Shown here: one piece after another, positions 1-6,309 of the stretch | How positions within the stretch are numbered: the first letter of the stretch is position 1 | Layout: each line of letters opens with the position of its first letter | Position numbers and translations under genes: made by a program | The notes under the pieces: generated by a model | The model's database searches: none | Seen by the model: only the letters and a program-made list of their open reading frames with translations | Told to the model about the DNA's origin: nothing | Source of the DNA: Phycisphaerae bacterium | Lineage (GTDB): Bacteria; Planctomycetota; Phycisphaerae; Tepidisphaerales; Tepidisphaeraceae | Direction of reading: 5' to 3' | DNA length: 11,326 nucleotides | Assembly: GCA_014380825.1 (NCBI GenBank) | Contig: JACMJD010000635.1 | Coordinates: 1 to 11,326, forward strand

Positions 1-57
1 ACACCAAGAATTCAGTTTTGAATTTATCTTCTTGGTGTTCTTGGTGTCTTGGTGGTT
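1..57. repeat. CACCAAGAA-type hairpin repeat, cut by the window edge
   Basis: Positions 1-10 (ACACCAAGAA) are the exact reverse complement of 29-38 (TTCTTGGTGT). Bases 39-57 continue as further CTTGGTG units with no partner inside the window, so their pairing arm must lie to the left of base 1. The right arm is itself a run of short direct units (CTTGGTGTT, CTTGGTGT, CTTGGTGG). The same unit returns as a complete hairpin at 10968-11050, so this is a family and not a chance palindrome. It resembles dispersed intergenic hairpin repeats (REP/MITE-like). No coding potential is seen. Confidence 0.8.
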
Positions 58-91
58 CAATTCTCCCCGAATTAGTTCAGCGCATAAAAGA

Positions 92-117
92 GGCCGGTGC
101 TCGCCGTTACACCGGCC
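92..117 (-). terminator. Possible intrinsic terminator or RNA hairpin on the minus strand
   Basis: GGCCGGTG at 92-99 pairs perfectly with CACCGGCC at 110-117 around a 10-base loop. Read on the minus strand, the stem is followed by TCTTTTAT, which is the layout of a Rho-independent terminator. No minus-strand protein gene is seen to its right. If it is a terminator, it would end either a small RNA made from about 118-200 or antisense transcription from the carA leader. On the + strand there is no T-tract. Confidence 0.35.
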
Positions 118-226
118 CCAAATCAGGCTGCCCAAGCGTAAACGCCCGGAGACCCACAGCCTAGTAAAGATTATCGGCGGCTATCGCGCCCACCTTTAGT
201 CGAAAATATCTACCGGCGTTTGTGTG

Positions 227-254
227 TTGTGGCCCTCACGGGCGCGCGTAGAAT
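227..254 (+). promoter_or_regulatory. Putative carA promoter, near-leaderless
   Basis: TTGTGG at 227-232 and TAGAAT at 249-254 are separated by 16 bases, a good sigma70-like arrangement. The -10 box ends only seven bases before the GTG at 262, so transcription would begin at or next to the start codon. This supports GTG 262 over the upstream in-frame TTG at 220, which would lie upstream of the -35 element. Confidence 0.5.
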
Positions 255-261
255 CGCCTGC

Positions 262-1431
262 GTGAAACAATCAGCGATCGCCAAACTAGCCTTGGAAGAC
301 GGCACCGTATTCACCGGCCGAGCGTTCGGCGCGACCGGCACGAGCGACGGCGAAGTCGTCTTCAATACTTCGATGACCGGCTACCAGGAGATCCTGACCG
401 ATCCGTCCTACAAGGGTCAGATCGTCACGATGACCTATCCGCTCATCGGCAACTACGGCATCAACGCCGACGACATGGAAAGCCGCAAACCGCACGTCGC
501 GGGGTTCATCATCAAAGAGCTCGCGCCGATCTATTCGAACTGGCGGGCCGATCGAAGTCTCGATGATTACCTGAAGCAGAACAACATCATCGGCATCGAA
601 GGCATCGACACTCGCGCGCTCACGCGACGTCTGCGCGTCACCGGCGCGATGCGCGGCGTGCTGTCGACCGAAATCCTCGACGACGCGCAACTCGTCGAGC
701 GCGCGCGTCACGCCGCGAAGATGATCGGCGCCGATTGGGTGCAAGCGGTCAAACCCGACAAGCCGTATTCCTGGACCGAAGACGAAGGCGCCTGGAAAGC
801 CGCGTCGGTGGAACGCGGCGACGGACTGCACGTCGTCGCGATCGACTGCGGCGCGAAAAATAACATCCTGCGTCATTTCGCGGATCGAGGCGTAAAGGTC
901 ACCGTCCTCCCCCCGGAAACTTCCGCAGCCGAGATTCTCAAGCTCAAACCTGACGGCTTATTCGTTTCCAACGGACCCGGTGATCCGGCCGTTATCGATT
1001 ACGCGGTGAAACCATTGCAGGACGCGCTTGGCAAAGTGCCGATCTTCGGAATCTGTCTCGGTCATCAGTTGCTCGCGCGCGCCGTCGGCGCGGAGACGTT
1101 CAAACTGAAATTCGGTCATCGCGGTGGAAACCAACCGGTCAAGAACCTTGACACTGGAAGAGTCGAGATTACCAGTCAGAACCACGGGTTCGCTGTAGAT
1201 CGAAATTCGCTGGAGAAAGCCGGCGGCGTCATCACGCACCTCAACTTAAATGACCACACCGTGGAAGGATTCCGTCACGCAACTCTCCCGGTATTCAGCG
1301 TGCAATATCACCCCGAAGCGAGTCCCGGGCCGCACGATGCGTCGTACTTGTTCGACGCGTTCGTCGAGATGATGAAGACAAAGAAACCACCGACAGGTGC
1401 AAGATTGAAGGAGTTGCAGGCGCACCGATAA
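262..1431 (+). CDS. carA: Carbamoyl-phosphate synthase small subunit (glutamine amidotransferase)
   Basis: CarA hydrolyses glutamine and channels ammonia to CarB, which makes carbamoyl phosphate for pyrimidine and arginine synthesis in the cytoplasm. From the GTG start the protein has 389 residues; the E. coli protein has 382. The N-terminal CPSase small-subunit domain (about residues 5-150) contains ALEDGTVF and the FNTSMTGYQEILTDPSY signature. The class I amidotransferase domain (about 190-375) has the nucleophile elbow GICLGHQLL with Cys265 and the HPEASPGPHD motif with His350 and Glu352, so the triad is intact. The GTG start is chosen because it follows a TAGAAT box by seven bases and matches the usual CarA N-terminus; starting at TTG 220 would add 14 unlike residues. 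carB does not follow: the next gene is unrelated and 75 bases away. Confidence 0.96.
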   Translation: MKQSAIAKLALEDGTVFTGRAFGATGTSDGEVVFNTSMTGYQEILTDPSYKGQIVTMTYPLIGNYGINADDMESRKPHVAGFIIKELAPIYSNWRADRSLDDYLKQNNIIGIEGIDTRALTRRLRVTGAMRGVLSTEILDDAQLVERARHAAKMIGADWVQAVKPDKPYSWTEDEGAWKAASVERGDGLHVVAIDCGAKNNILRHFADRGVKVTVLPPETSAAEILKLKPDGLFVSNGPGDPAVIDYAVKPLQDALGKVPIFGICLGHQLLARAVGAETFKLKFGHRGGNQPVKNLDTGRVEITSQNHGFAVDRNSLEKAGGVITHLNLNDHTVEGFRHATLPVFSVQYHPEASPGPHDASYLFDAFVEMMKTKKPPTGARLKELQAHR

Positions 1432-1438
1432 GACAATC

Positions 1439-1461
1439 GACGCAGAATTTCGCGTCATTTT
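1439..1461 (+). terminator. Weak intrinsic terminator candidate after carA
   Basis: GACGC (1439-1443) pairs with GCGTC (1452-1456) around an eight-base loop and is followed directly by ATTTT. The five-base-pair stem is short, so this is a weak terminator at best. Its place just after the carA stop and before the next gene's promoter region suits the role. Confidence 0.3.
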
Positions 1462-1476
1462 CCACCAATACGAGGA

Positions 1477-1500
1477 TATACTTCCTGTACCTCAGGAGGT
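1477..1500 (+). promoter_or_regulatory. Putative -10 box and strong Shine-Dalgarno site of the TraB-like gene
   Basis: TATACT at 1477-1482 resembles a -10 element, although I see no convincing -35 at the right distance. AGGAGGT at 1494-1500 is a near-perfect Shine-Dalgarno sequence six bases before ATG 1507, and it fixes that start. The gene therefore has a short leader and SD-driven translation, unlike the near-leaderless genes around it. Confidence 0.5.
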
Positions 1501-1506
1501 CCAAAG

Positions 1507-2484
1507 ATGTCCTCGCGTCTAATCCCGCTCGTCCTCGCGCTCTCGTTGCAGATTGCGTCCGCTGCGCCAACCATTGCGCCGGCGCTTCCGCAATCGCAAT
1601 CGGACTTCATGCGATTGATCGATACCGGACCGACCGGGAGTCGTCTGGAGACTGCTGACGTCGCGTACCGGAATGCGGATGGTGTGACGGTTCATCTGGT
1701 CAGCGCGGTTCACGTGGGTGAACGTTCGTACTTCGAGGGGCTGAATCAGAATTTCAAGCTTCGCGACGCAGTCCTTTACGAGATGGTGAAACCGCGCGAT
1801 GCAGCGGTGCCGGTGCCGGGGGAGAAGGTCGAGACAAAGAGCGGGGTGAGTCAGATCCAGCGAATGATGAAGGACATCCTTGGATTGGAATTTCAGCTCG
1901 ATGTGGTGGATTACTCGCCGCTGAATTTCATCCACGCGGATCTGGACGCCGAGACGTTCGAGAAGATGCAGAGCGAGCGGGGCGAATCGTTCACGAACAT
2001 GATTTTGCAGGCGTTCATGAAGTCGCTGGCGCAGCCACCGGCGGGGGATCAGCAGGCGCTGGAGCCGGCGCAGAACTTCGATGCGGCGCTTGAGGACATG
2101 GTGAAGCTGTTCACGCGTCCGGATATCGAGCGGCAAATGAAGCTTCGCTTTGCTCGACAGCTTTCCGATCTGGAAAACAGTCCGCTCGGGCCGGACGCGA
2201 TGACCGGCACCGTGTTACTCACCGAGCGCAACAAGGCAGCGGTCGCCACGCTCGATCAGACAATCAAAGAAGGCAAGAAAGACATCGCGATCTTTTACGG
2301 CGCCGCGCACATGCCGGAGATCGCGCAGATGCTTCAGCAGCGCGGGTTCAAACCGATCGCAACCGAATGGCGCATGGCATGGGATCTGACGATCCGCGCG
2401 GATGCACCATCCGGCGCGGAAAAGTTTCTGATGGAACTGCTGCGCGGTGCGATGGAGCCTGAGCCGGAAGATGACGGACGGTAG
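1507..2484 (+). CDS. Secreted TraB/GumN (TIKI)-like protein
   Basis: This 325-residue protein begins with a hydrophobic signal peptide (about residues 1-20, cleavage likely after ASA/A), so it is probably exported to the periplasm or outside. It shows the TraB/PrgY/GumN layout: an N-terminal strand-plus-histidine motif LVSAVHVG (66-69, SAVH where the family usually has GxxH), an acidic position in LYEM (Glu92), a TERNKA motif (239-244), and the C-terminal GAAHMPEI motif (265-268, GxxH). The family belongs to the TIKI/EreA-type metalloprotease-like clan; TIKI proteins cleave Wnt, but bacterial members have no settled substrate. The first Gly-to-Ser change should be noted, although both histidines remain. 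The C-terminal tail is acidic (EPEPEDDGR). The gene converges on the metallophosphoesterase gene with a hairpin repeat between them. Confidence 0.8.
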   Translation: MSSRLIPLVLALSLQIASAAPTIAPALPQSQSDFMRLIDTGPTGSRLETADVAYRNADGVTVHLVSAVHVGERSYFEGLNQNFKLRDAVLYEMVKPRDAAVPVPGEKVETKSGVSQIQRMMKDILGLEFQLDVVDYSPLNFIHADLDAETFEKMQSERGESFTNMILQAFMKSLAQPPAGDQQALEPAQNFDAALEDMVKLFTRPDIERQMKLRFARQLSDLENSPLGPDAMTGTVLLTERNKAAVATLDQTIKEGKKDIAIFYGAAHMPEIAQMLQQRGFKPIATEWRMAWDLTIRADAPSGAEKFLMELLRGAMEPEPEDDGR

Positions 2485-2491
2485 TTGGCTT

Positions 2492-2565
2492 CGCCGCTAG
2501 CGGCGCCGCAAATGCAATGACGTCCAACATTGAGCGGTCATGCATCTGCGACGCCGCAAGCGGCG
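2492..2565. repeat. Imperfect inverted-repeat hairpin between convergent genes
   Basis: The left arm 2492-2521 begins CGCCGCTAGCGGCG and ends AATGCAATGAC. The right arm 2537-2565 begins GTCATGCATCTGCG and ends CGCAAGCGGCG. The arms are reverse complements apart from three substitutions and one single-base indel, with a 15-base loop. It fills the 82-bp gap between two convergent genes, starting seven bases after one stop and ending one base before the other. It could serve as a bidirectional terminator or mRNA 3'-end stabiliser, but its arms look like a dispersed REP-type element. There is no U-tract. Confidence 0.75.
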
Positions 2566-2566
2566 A

Positions 2567-3430
2567 TCACAACTCAATCGCTACAAATTTCTTTAACCGT
2601 CCGGCCAACGTCGGCGCGTCGTAGCTTTTTCCCAGTTCGATCGGCAGCATCACGCCCTGGTTGTGATCGGAAGCGATGATCAGGTGCTGATCACCATTGA
2701 CGTGAAATCCTGACTCTTGCGGCTGATGCCCCGTCACGATCGTGCGCGCGCCTACCTTTTCCGCAAAAACCTTCACTCCCGCCGGCGTCACGTTGCGGCC
2801 CCAGATGAGCTGATACACCGGTCCGGTGCGCCTTCGATAATCCGGGCCGGATAACTCGCGATCGAACACCGTGAAGTCGAAGTTCTGGATCTGCTCATCC
2901 GTCGGCAGGCTGTGGCAGAAAAACAACTCGCCCGCGCGGATCGCCAGCGGAAAGCTCAGCAGAAATTCGGTGACTGCGACCGTGACGACCGTTGCCTGAT
3001 CTTTGAAGTCGCGCTTGATGCCGCTGTTGAACGCTTCGCACACGCTGGTGCCGGCCTTCATGATTCCTTCGCCGTGAATCTGCGCGAGGTCATGATTTGC
3101 CAGCATGAAGTGAATTTGATTGGGGAAATCGCACTTCAATTCTGCGGCGCGTGCGAGCGAGACCCAACTGTCTTCGGCGCCTTTTGGATCATAATGGTCG
3201 CCGTGAATCAGCTCGTGCAAGACCAGATGCCGTTGCGGATTGTTTGCCAGGTCCGCCGCTGCGATGAGCTTCGCCAGGTTTGCCCGGTGGTCGTGGATAT
3301 CGCCGGTCATCCAGACTTCGCCCTGTTCGGGGAGCTGGACGACCTGCTGATTGCGAAGCGCGCTGAGCTTGTTCTCATCAGCGGCCGAGCCGAGCAGCTC
3401 GACGGTTTGATCGGCGTCGAAAGAACTCAT
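2567..3430 (-). CDS. Calcineurin-like metallophosphoesterase
   Basis: This is a cytoplasmic 287-residue protein with no signal peptide or membrane segment. It has the ordered metal-binding motifs of the calcineurin-like (PPP/metallophosphoesterase) fold: GDIHDH (43-48), GDHYD (77-81), ANHD (111-114, in place of GNHE/D), a single histidine in FFCHSLP (His173), and TGHQP (His235). Such enzymes use a two-metal centre to hydrolyse phosphate esters; the substrate cannot be told from sequence. The HGDHYDPKG segment replaces the usual GDxxDRG, so it diverges from classical protein phosphatases. Two upstream in-frame ATGs exist (3463 and 3442). The start at 3430 is preferred because a CATAAT -10 box lies ten bases before it, and the 3442 ATG lies within that box. 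It is transcribed divergently from the glycan gene block. Confidence 0.85.
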   Translation of the reverse strand: MSSFDADQTVELLGSAADENKLSALRNQQVVQLPEQGEVWMTGDIHDHRANLAKLIAAADLANNPQRHLVLHELIHGDHYDPKGAEDSWVSLARAAELKCDFPNQIHFMLANHDLAQIHGEGIMKAGTSVCEAFNSGIKRDFKDQATVVTVAVTEFLLSFPLAIRAGELFFCHSLPTDEQIQNFDFTVFDRELSGPDYRRRTGPVYQLIWGRNVTPAGVKVFAEKVGARTIVTGHQPQESGFHVNGDQHLIIASDHNQGVMLPIELGKSYDAPTLAGRLKKFVAIEL

Positions 3431-3440
3431 TCCGGGGAAC

Positions 3441-3446
3441 ATTATG
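3441..3446 (-). promoter_or_regulatory. Putative -10 box of the metallophosphoesterase gene
   Basis: The minus strand reads CATAAT here, ten bases before the ATG at 3430, so the transcript would have a leader of only a few bases. No convincing -35 hexamer is seen at 16-18 bases upstream. The spacing to the start codon matches that of carA, the GH-GT2 gene and the ABC gene in this window. Confidence 0.4.
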
Positions 3447-3511
3447 CGCGAAACCGGCCGCAATCGCGACGAGGTGAAATGTTCGGATTATCGGACTAAA
3501 CTGTTGGCTGC

Positions 3512-3529
3512 GCTCCCGTTAACCGGAGC
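3512..3529. promoter_or_regulatory. Near-palindrome in the divergent intergenic region (possible operator)
   Basis: GCTCCCGTTAACCGGAGC reads almost the same on both strands: 16 of 18 bases match around a central GTTAAC. It lies between the divergent metallophosphoesterase and GH-GT2 genes, about 80 bases from the first start and 100 from the second. That position suits a dimeric regulator site, but no regulator gene is present and a single copy is weak evidence. It could also form a small RNA hairpin. The rest of the 200-bp divergent region shows nothing further that I can name. Confidence 0.25.
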
Positions 3530-3613
3530 CTAACGTATGCCGAAATCAGTTGTCTAACGAGCAGATCACCACCGCCGAAGATTTTTGCCCGCGCCGTTCC
3601 AGCCCAAGCAATC

Positions 3614-3619
3614 TAGGAT
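3614..3619 (+). promoter_or_regulatory. Putative -10 box of the GH-GT2 gene
   Basis: TAGGAT stands 11 bases before ATG 3631, which would give a transcript starting about four to six bases ahead of the start codon. No Shine-Dalgarno sequence is visible between them (AGCAAACCACT). No clear -35 hexamer is found at normal spacing. Confidence 0.4.
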
Positions 3620-3630
3620 AGCAAACCACT

Positions 3631-6297
3631 ATGTCGTCGCTCGCCGTCAGGGAAGGAACGCTGGTCAAACCGTCTACGCGCATCGGCGCGAACGGCGTGC
3701 GGCAACGCCGCGCCGAACCGGTGACCAATCGCGTCCGCCGCGATGGGAAATTCTTCCGCCTCGGCGATCAGAAGTTCTACGTGAAGGGCGTTACCTACGG
3801 CCCGTTCGAACCCAACGCCGACGGCGATCCGTTTCCGTCACCCGCGCAAGCCGAGCGCGATTTCAAACAGATCCTCGACCTTGGCGGCAACTGCGTCCGC
3901 ATCTACCACACGGCGCCCAAGTGGTTTCTCGATCTGGCCCAGCAGCACGGCCTGAAGATCTTCCTCGATGTCGCCTGGCCGAAGAATCTCACGTTTGTCG
4001 ACGACGCACAGCTCACGAAGATGGCGCACGATGCCGTTCGCGCCGCCGCCAAAAGCTGCGGCAATCATCCGGCTACATTTGCGATCTCAGTCGTCAACGA
4101 AATTCCGCCCGACATCGTTCGCTATTTCGGGCAGAAGCGCCTCGAAGCGTTCGTCGATGAGCTCGTCGCGATCGCCAAGTCCGAAGCGCCGCAGTGCCTG
4201 ATCACGTTCGCGAATTTTCCTACAACGGAATATCTCCAGCCGCGCGATATCGATTTCATCTGCTTCAATGTCTATCTGCACGATGAGAAAGTCTTCCGCA
4301 ACTACCTCTCGCGCCTGCAAAACATCGCCGGCGAGAAGCCGCTGATGCTCGGCGAGTACGGCATCGACACGATGAGGGAGCACAGCGAGGAGAAGCAGGC
4401 CGAGATCTTGGCGAACCATGTGCGCGCCGTGTTCGACAAGGGCCTGGTCGGCACGTTCATTTTCAGCTTCACGGATGACTGGTTCACGCACGGATTCCGG
4501 ATCGAGGACTGGGCGTTTGGCATCGTCAAAGCGGATCGAACGCCTAAGCCCGCGTTTCATGCGATCAAGGATCTGTTCGCGCGCGTGCCGCAGGTCAGCG
4601 ATCTGACATTCCCGAAAATTACCGTCGTCGTCTGCTCGTATAACGGCGGCAGCACGGTGGAATCCTGCCTGGCTTCGATGCGGCGGATCAAGTATCCGAA
4701 CTATGAAGTGCTGTTCGTCGATGACGGCAGCACCGACAACACGCAGGAAATCCTGAAGAAGTTCCCCGAAGTGCGGAACATCCGTCAGAAGAACATGGGC
4801 TTAAGCTACGCCCGCAACGTCGGCATGCAGGAAGCGACCGGCGAGATCGTGATTTACACCGACAGCGACTGCGAGGCCGATGAAGACTGGCTGTATTACA
4901 TCGCGCTCTCGATGATGCGTTCCGAACACGCGGGCATGGGCGGGCCGAACCTGATTCCCGACGAGGGCTCGTGGATCGCGGATTGCGTCGGCTTATCGCC
5001 CGGCGGGCCGACGCATGTGATGATCGACGACCGCACGGCCGAGCACGTGCCCGGCTGCAACATGGCGTTCTGGCGCGAGATCGCCCTCAAGACCGGCGGG
5101 TTCGATTCGCAATTCCGCAAGGCCGGCGACGACGTCGATTTCATCTGGCGCCTCCAGCACATGGGCTACACGATCGGCTTCGCGCCCGCGGCCCAGGTGT
5201 GGCACTATCGACGCAACACGATCAAAGCGTACCTTAAACAACAGCGCGGGTACGGCGAAGCCGAAGCGCTCCTGAAATTCAAGCACCCCGATCACTTCAA
5301 CGTGCTTGGCGCATCGCACTGGCGTGGCCGAATCTATGGCGGTGACGAGATCGGCGTGCGCATTGGGCGAGATGTCATCTATCACGGCATCTTCGGCACC
5401 GGATTATTCCAGACGATTTATCGCAAGAGCGCTTCGGTCACCGCGATGATGCTGATGAGCGTCGAGTGGCACCTGCTCGGCTGCTTCGTCACGATACTTG
5501 GCCTCGCATTTCCGCCGCTGCTTTACGTCGCGGTGTGCATGTTCGCGACGCCCGTTCTGCTGGCGATGATCGCCTCGATCCAATCGCCGATGCCGCGACA
5601 TCGACATTGGCTTTCGCGTCCGCTGATCGCTTACCTGCACTGGCGGCAGCCGATCGCGCGCGGCTGGGCGCGATATTCCGTCCGTCTGAAGAACAAAACG
5701 GTAAAGCACGAAGCGCGCGGCTTCCGACGTCGCGGCCTGCCGTTCGATCCCGCCGACAAACGCACACTGCGATACTGGAACAACTGGCAGGATCGCATCC
5801 CGCTGCTCGAACAAGTGAAGCAGGAAGTAATGAACGCCGGGTGGCGCGTGCGGCTCGATTCAGGTTGGAACAATTGGGACCTGGAAGTTTACGGCAGCCG
5901 CTACGTGAAGGTGCGCCTGACCACCGCCAGCGAACACCACGATGGCCGCGGCATGCTCACGCGCGTACGCGTCGCGTTGCTGATGAGCACGTTCTGTCGC
6001 GTGCTGACCGTTGCCAGCATCGTGCTGGCCGCGCTGTTGTTCATCCTGCTCGATTGGCCGTTCAGTCGGCCGGCGCTGCTGATTCCGATCACGTGGTGGA
6101 CGATGTACCTCGTCAACAAACAACGCGTCAGCGCGCCGGTGCTCGGTCTGATCGACATCGCATCTGAAAAAGCGGGCTATGATCCGATTCCCGCGGTGAA
6201 GACAGAACTGGGCAAACCGATGCTGCAACCGAAACCGGCCGCGACAAACCAACCGGCGCTGGATGATGACGACCTCGAAGACGCGGCGATGGTATAG
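3631..6297 (+). CDS. Membrane GT2 glycosyltransferase with N-terminal glycoside-hydrolase-like (clan GH-A) domain
   Basis: This 888-residue protein has two catalytic modules. Residues about 40-320 form a TIM-barrel glycoside-hydrolase-like domain (GVTYGPF, GGNCVRIYH, a likely acid/base in VVNEIPP at Glu157, a likely nucleophile in LGEYG at Glu242, FIFSFTDDWF at 276-285), closest in style to GH2/GH5/GH17 of clan GH-A. Residues about 328-560 form a GT2 domain: VVVCSYNGG, DDGSTD (364-369), DSD (411-413, the DxD nucleotide-sugar/metal site), PGCNMAF, GDDVDF (499-504) and a QQRGYGEAE segment (537-545) resembling QxxRW. Hydrophobic segments follow at about 605-650 and 788-826, with a soluble stretch of about 130 residues between them. 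No signal peptide is seen, so the topology of the hydrolase domain is open. GH-GT2 fusions are known among bacterial beta-glucan enzymes (GH17-GT2), but the product here is unknown. It heads the glycan block; the ABC gene starts 12 bases after its stop. Confidence 0.88.
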   Translation: MSSLAVREGTLVKPSTRIGANGVRQRRAEPVTNRVRRDGKFFRLGDQKFYVKGVTYGPFEPNADGDPFPSPAQAERDFKQILDLGGNCVRIYHTAPKWFLDLAQQHGLKIFLDVAWPKNLTFVDDAQLTKMAHDAVRAAAKSCGNHPATFAISVVNEIPPDIVRYFGQKRLEAFVDELVAIAKSEAPQCLITFANFPTTEYLQPRDIDFICFNVYLHDEKVFRNYLSRLQNIAGEKPLMLGEYGIDTMREHSEEKQAEILANHVRAVFDKGLVGTFIFSFTDDWFTHGFRIEDWAFGIVKADRTPKPAFHAIKDLFARVPQVSDLTFPKITVVVCSYNGGSTVESCLASMRRIKYPNYEVLFVDDGSTDNTQEILKKFPEVRNIRQKNMGLSYARNVGMQEATGEIVIYTDSDCEADEDWLYYIALSMMRSEHAGMGGPNLIPDEGSWIADCVGLSPGGPTHVMIDDRTAEHVPGCNMAFWREIALKTGGFDSQFRKAGDDVDFIWRLQHMGYTIGFAPAAQVWHYRRNTIKAYLKQQRGYGEAEALLKFKHPDHFNVLGASHWRGRIYGGDEIGVRIGRDVIYHGIFGTGLFQTIYRKSASVTAMMLMSVEWHLLGCFVTILGLAFPPLLYVAVCMFATPVLLAMIASIQSPMPRHRHWLSRPLIAYLHWRQPIARGWARYSVRLKNKTVKHEARGFRRRGLPFDPADKRTLRYWNNWQDRIPLLEQVKQEVMNAGWRVRLDSGWNNWDLEVYGSRYVKVRLTTASEHHDGRGMLTRVRVALLMSTFCRVLTVASIVLAALLFILLDWPFSRPALLIPITWWTMYLVNKQRVSAPVLGLIDIASEKAGYDPIPAVKTELGKPMLQPKPAATNQPALDDDDLEDAAMV

Positions 6298-6300
6298 AAT
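6293..6300 (+). promoter_or_regulatory. Extended -10 box at the ABC transporter start
   Basis: TATAGAAT overlaps the stop codon of the preceding gene and ends nine bases before ATG 6310. The intervening CTCGCCAGC has no Shine-Dalgarno match. This suggests the ABC gene has its own near-leaderless promoter inside the block, in addition to any read-through. No good -35 element is seen. Confidence 0.45.
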
Positions 6301-6309
6301 CTCGCCAGC

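Noticed and set aside
220..261. TTG at 220 as the carA start
   Set aside because: It would put the -10 box inside the coding sequence and add 14 residues that do not resemble the usual CarA N-terminus.
286..876. A 196-codon minus-strand open frame inside carA
   Set aside because: carA is unambiguous on the other strand; the antisense product has no recognisable feature.
2912..3499. A 195-codon + strand open frame over the metallophosphoesterase gene
   Set aside because: It is antisense to a gene with five ordered family motifs and has no recognisable domain of its own.
3585..4160. A 191-codon + strand frame overlapping the start of the GH-GT2 gene
   Set aside because: Its product is Arg/Pro-rich, and the overlapping frame encodes a clear catalytic domain through the same region.
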